In this document: one piece after another, positions 63,271 to 64,000 of the stretch
Position numbering within the stretch: position 1 is the stretch's first letter
How the letters are laid out: each line of letters begins with the position of its first letter
NCBI RefSeq assembly: GCF_900110485.1
Contig: NZ_FODY01000008.1
Location: 93,187-157,186 of the forward strand
DNA length: 64,000 bases
Direction: 5' to 3'
Origin: Propionispora vibrioides
Lineage (GTDB): Bacteria; Bacillota; Negativicutes; Propionisporales; Propionisporaceae
Made by a program: the position numbers and the translations under genes
The notes under the pieces: model-generated
Told to the model about the DNA's origin: nothing
What the model saw: the letters and a program-made list of their open reading frames with translations, nothing else
Databases searched by the model: none

Positions 63271-63645
63271 TTACCAGCAGCCGGAACCACGTGCTCCCGT
63301 CATACCGTGATGACCATGCAGTCCGCTTGCCATCATGCCAAAACCATAGCTCCCATTGGCCACCTGCTGCTCCATCCAGGCAATTCGTTGATCGGCTTGC
63401 TCCTGGGTAAGCCACCCCCACTCCACTTGGCGGGAAAGCATTTGTTTTTCCTGTTCGAGCCTTTGATTCTGCCAAGCAGTAATTTGTGCCTTCTGATCAT
63501 CGGTCAGATTGCTGTAGCTTTGACCATAATAGGGGCAGTACCCATTGCCGGGACCAGCCGTGGCTTGTACCGGCACAGCCAAAGCAGCACCGGCGAAAGA
63601 AACTACTAGCAAAGCGGCCATCGCAATTAGAATTATTTTTCTCAA
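63271..63645 (-). CDS. Exported DUF2680/YckD-like protein with His/Met-rich tail
   Basis: 124 aa. Signal peptide (MRKIILIAMAALLVVSFAGAALA), a helical hairpin LTDDQKAQITAWQNQRLEQEKQML...WLTQEQADQRIAWM typical of YckD/DUF2680 and related to CpxP/ZraP-like periplasmic metal-stress proteins, and a tail GLHGHHGMTGARGSGCW rich in Gly, His and Met. It is upstream of the metal-sensing two-component genes and may be their target. AGGAGG lies 6-7 nt before ATG 63645. Confidence 0.75.
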   Translation of the reverse strand: MRKIILIAMAALLVVSFAGAALAVPVQATAGPGNGYCPYYGQSYSNLTDDQKAQITAWQNQRLEQEKQMLSRQVEWGWLTQEQADQRIAWMEQQVANGSYGFGMMASGLHGHHGMTGARGSGCW

Positions 63646-63689
63646 GATACCATCCTCCTAGTATATTGATATTAGACAATCCAATATAA

Positions 63690-64000
63690 ACTGTTCACGT
63701 ATCCTCCAAGTTTTGAGATAATATTCTCGTGTGAGTCGGAGTGCTACGAAATCCTCCTTGAGACTTTGTTCTCGGTATAAAGAGTGTAGCCCCGACTTTG
63801 CGAGAGTTTACGAATGAGCTGGATGTTGAAGGGCATCGCCCGATCTTCGTATGTCAAACTAGGTTGTATATCGCAAAGGTATGCGGGAACCGACCACTTG
63901 GAGGTATGTGATATGTTTTTTGTTGGTATCGATGTCGGCAAACGACATCATGAAGCTTGTGTTATTGATTCCATAGGCCAGAGTATCGGTAAAACACTTC
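63690..64000 (+). mobile_element. Left end of an IS110-family element (cut by the window edge)
   Basis: The transposase start at 63913 is preceded by about 200 bp of noncoding sequence with several short hairpins (for example GGGC-ATC-GCCC at 63821-63830). In IS110-family elements this region encodes the bridge RNA that chooses donor and target. The exact outer end is not identified; 63690 is an estimate. Confidence 0.55.
63913..64000 (+). CDS. IS110-family transposase, N-terminal fragment
   Basis: 29 codons before the window ends: MFFVGIDVGKRHHEACVIDS, with the first catalytic Asp of the DEDD (RuvC-like) domain in GIDVGK. GGAGG at 63900-63904 precedes ATG 63913. The rest lies beyond the window. 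Confidence 0.8.
   Translation, partial: MFFVGIDVGKRHHEACVIDSIGQSIGKTL

Overview
The window looks like a chromosomal segment of a diderm, anaerobic Firmicute of the class Negativicutes (Sporomusa/Pelosinus-like). It combines Firmicute signals (strong purine-rich ribosome binding sites, GTG/TTG starts, intrinsic terminators, class-I fluoride riboswitches, a holin-like type I toxin peptide, DUF438/DUF1858, TSCPD and Mrp-NifX fusion proteins) with a 753-residue TonB-dependent outer-membrane receptor. The taxonomic call is inference. No rRNA, CRISPR array or prophage was seen.

Layout. 0-13.6 kb: a chemotaxis receptor gene broken by an in-frame stop, a YcgR/YcgQ permease pair, an SGNH hydrolase, a rifampin-phosphotransferase/PEP-synthase-like enzyme, an AraC regulator with a LysE exporter, a NicO/DUF1007 metal-transport pair bracketed by two inverted copies of a ~165 bp palindromic repeat, a Tat-exported polysaccharide deacetylase and a WG-repeat protein. 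13.7-22.1 kb: an intact tRNA-Arg(CCU), then a Fur-controlled ferric-siderophore uptake island (binding lipoprotein, two permeases, ATPase, TonB receptor, AraC regulator). The island closes with a truncated tRNA-Arg copy that keeps its own promoter and has its own terminator. 22.1-25.6 kb: secreted hydrolases.

25.9-43.3 kb is the highlight. All genes here lie on the minus strand, and eight fluoride (crcB-motif) riboswitches in about 15 kb serve crcB, three DUF190 proteins, a universal stress protein, a CPA2 antiporter, a dedicated enolase, two dynamin-like GTPases, a HAD phosphatase, an aquaglyceroporin, two MutS-like ATPases and three or more unrecognised proteins. Two operons carry riboswitches in tandem. 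The enolase and one MutS-like gene each contain an in-frame amber codon, and a small inverted-repeat element sits directly behind the riboswitch of the antiporter operon. The combination suggests a complete fluoride response: export of the ion, replacement of the fluoride-sensitive glycolytic enzyme, and membrane and DNA functions.

43.5-54.4 kb: a SagB-type oxidoreductase, a methyltransferase behind a Fur-box-like site, and a partly duplicated redox/sulfur block (two Mrp-NifX fusions, intact and decayed TSCPD genes, CoA-disulfide reductase with rhodanese/TusA/DsrE domains, ArsR and DUF134 regulators, a flavodoxin-like protein and a cupin remnant). 54.4-64 kb: a type I toxin candidate, a NarL-type two-component system, hemerythrin/PAS DUF438 protein with DUF1858 and CGGC proteins, and an OmpR-type two-component system with a Met/His-rich sensor next to a His/Met-rich secreted protein. 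The window ends in the left end and first codons of an IS110-family element.
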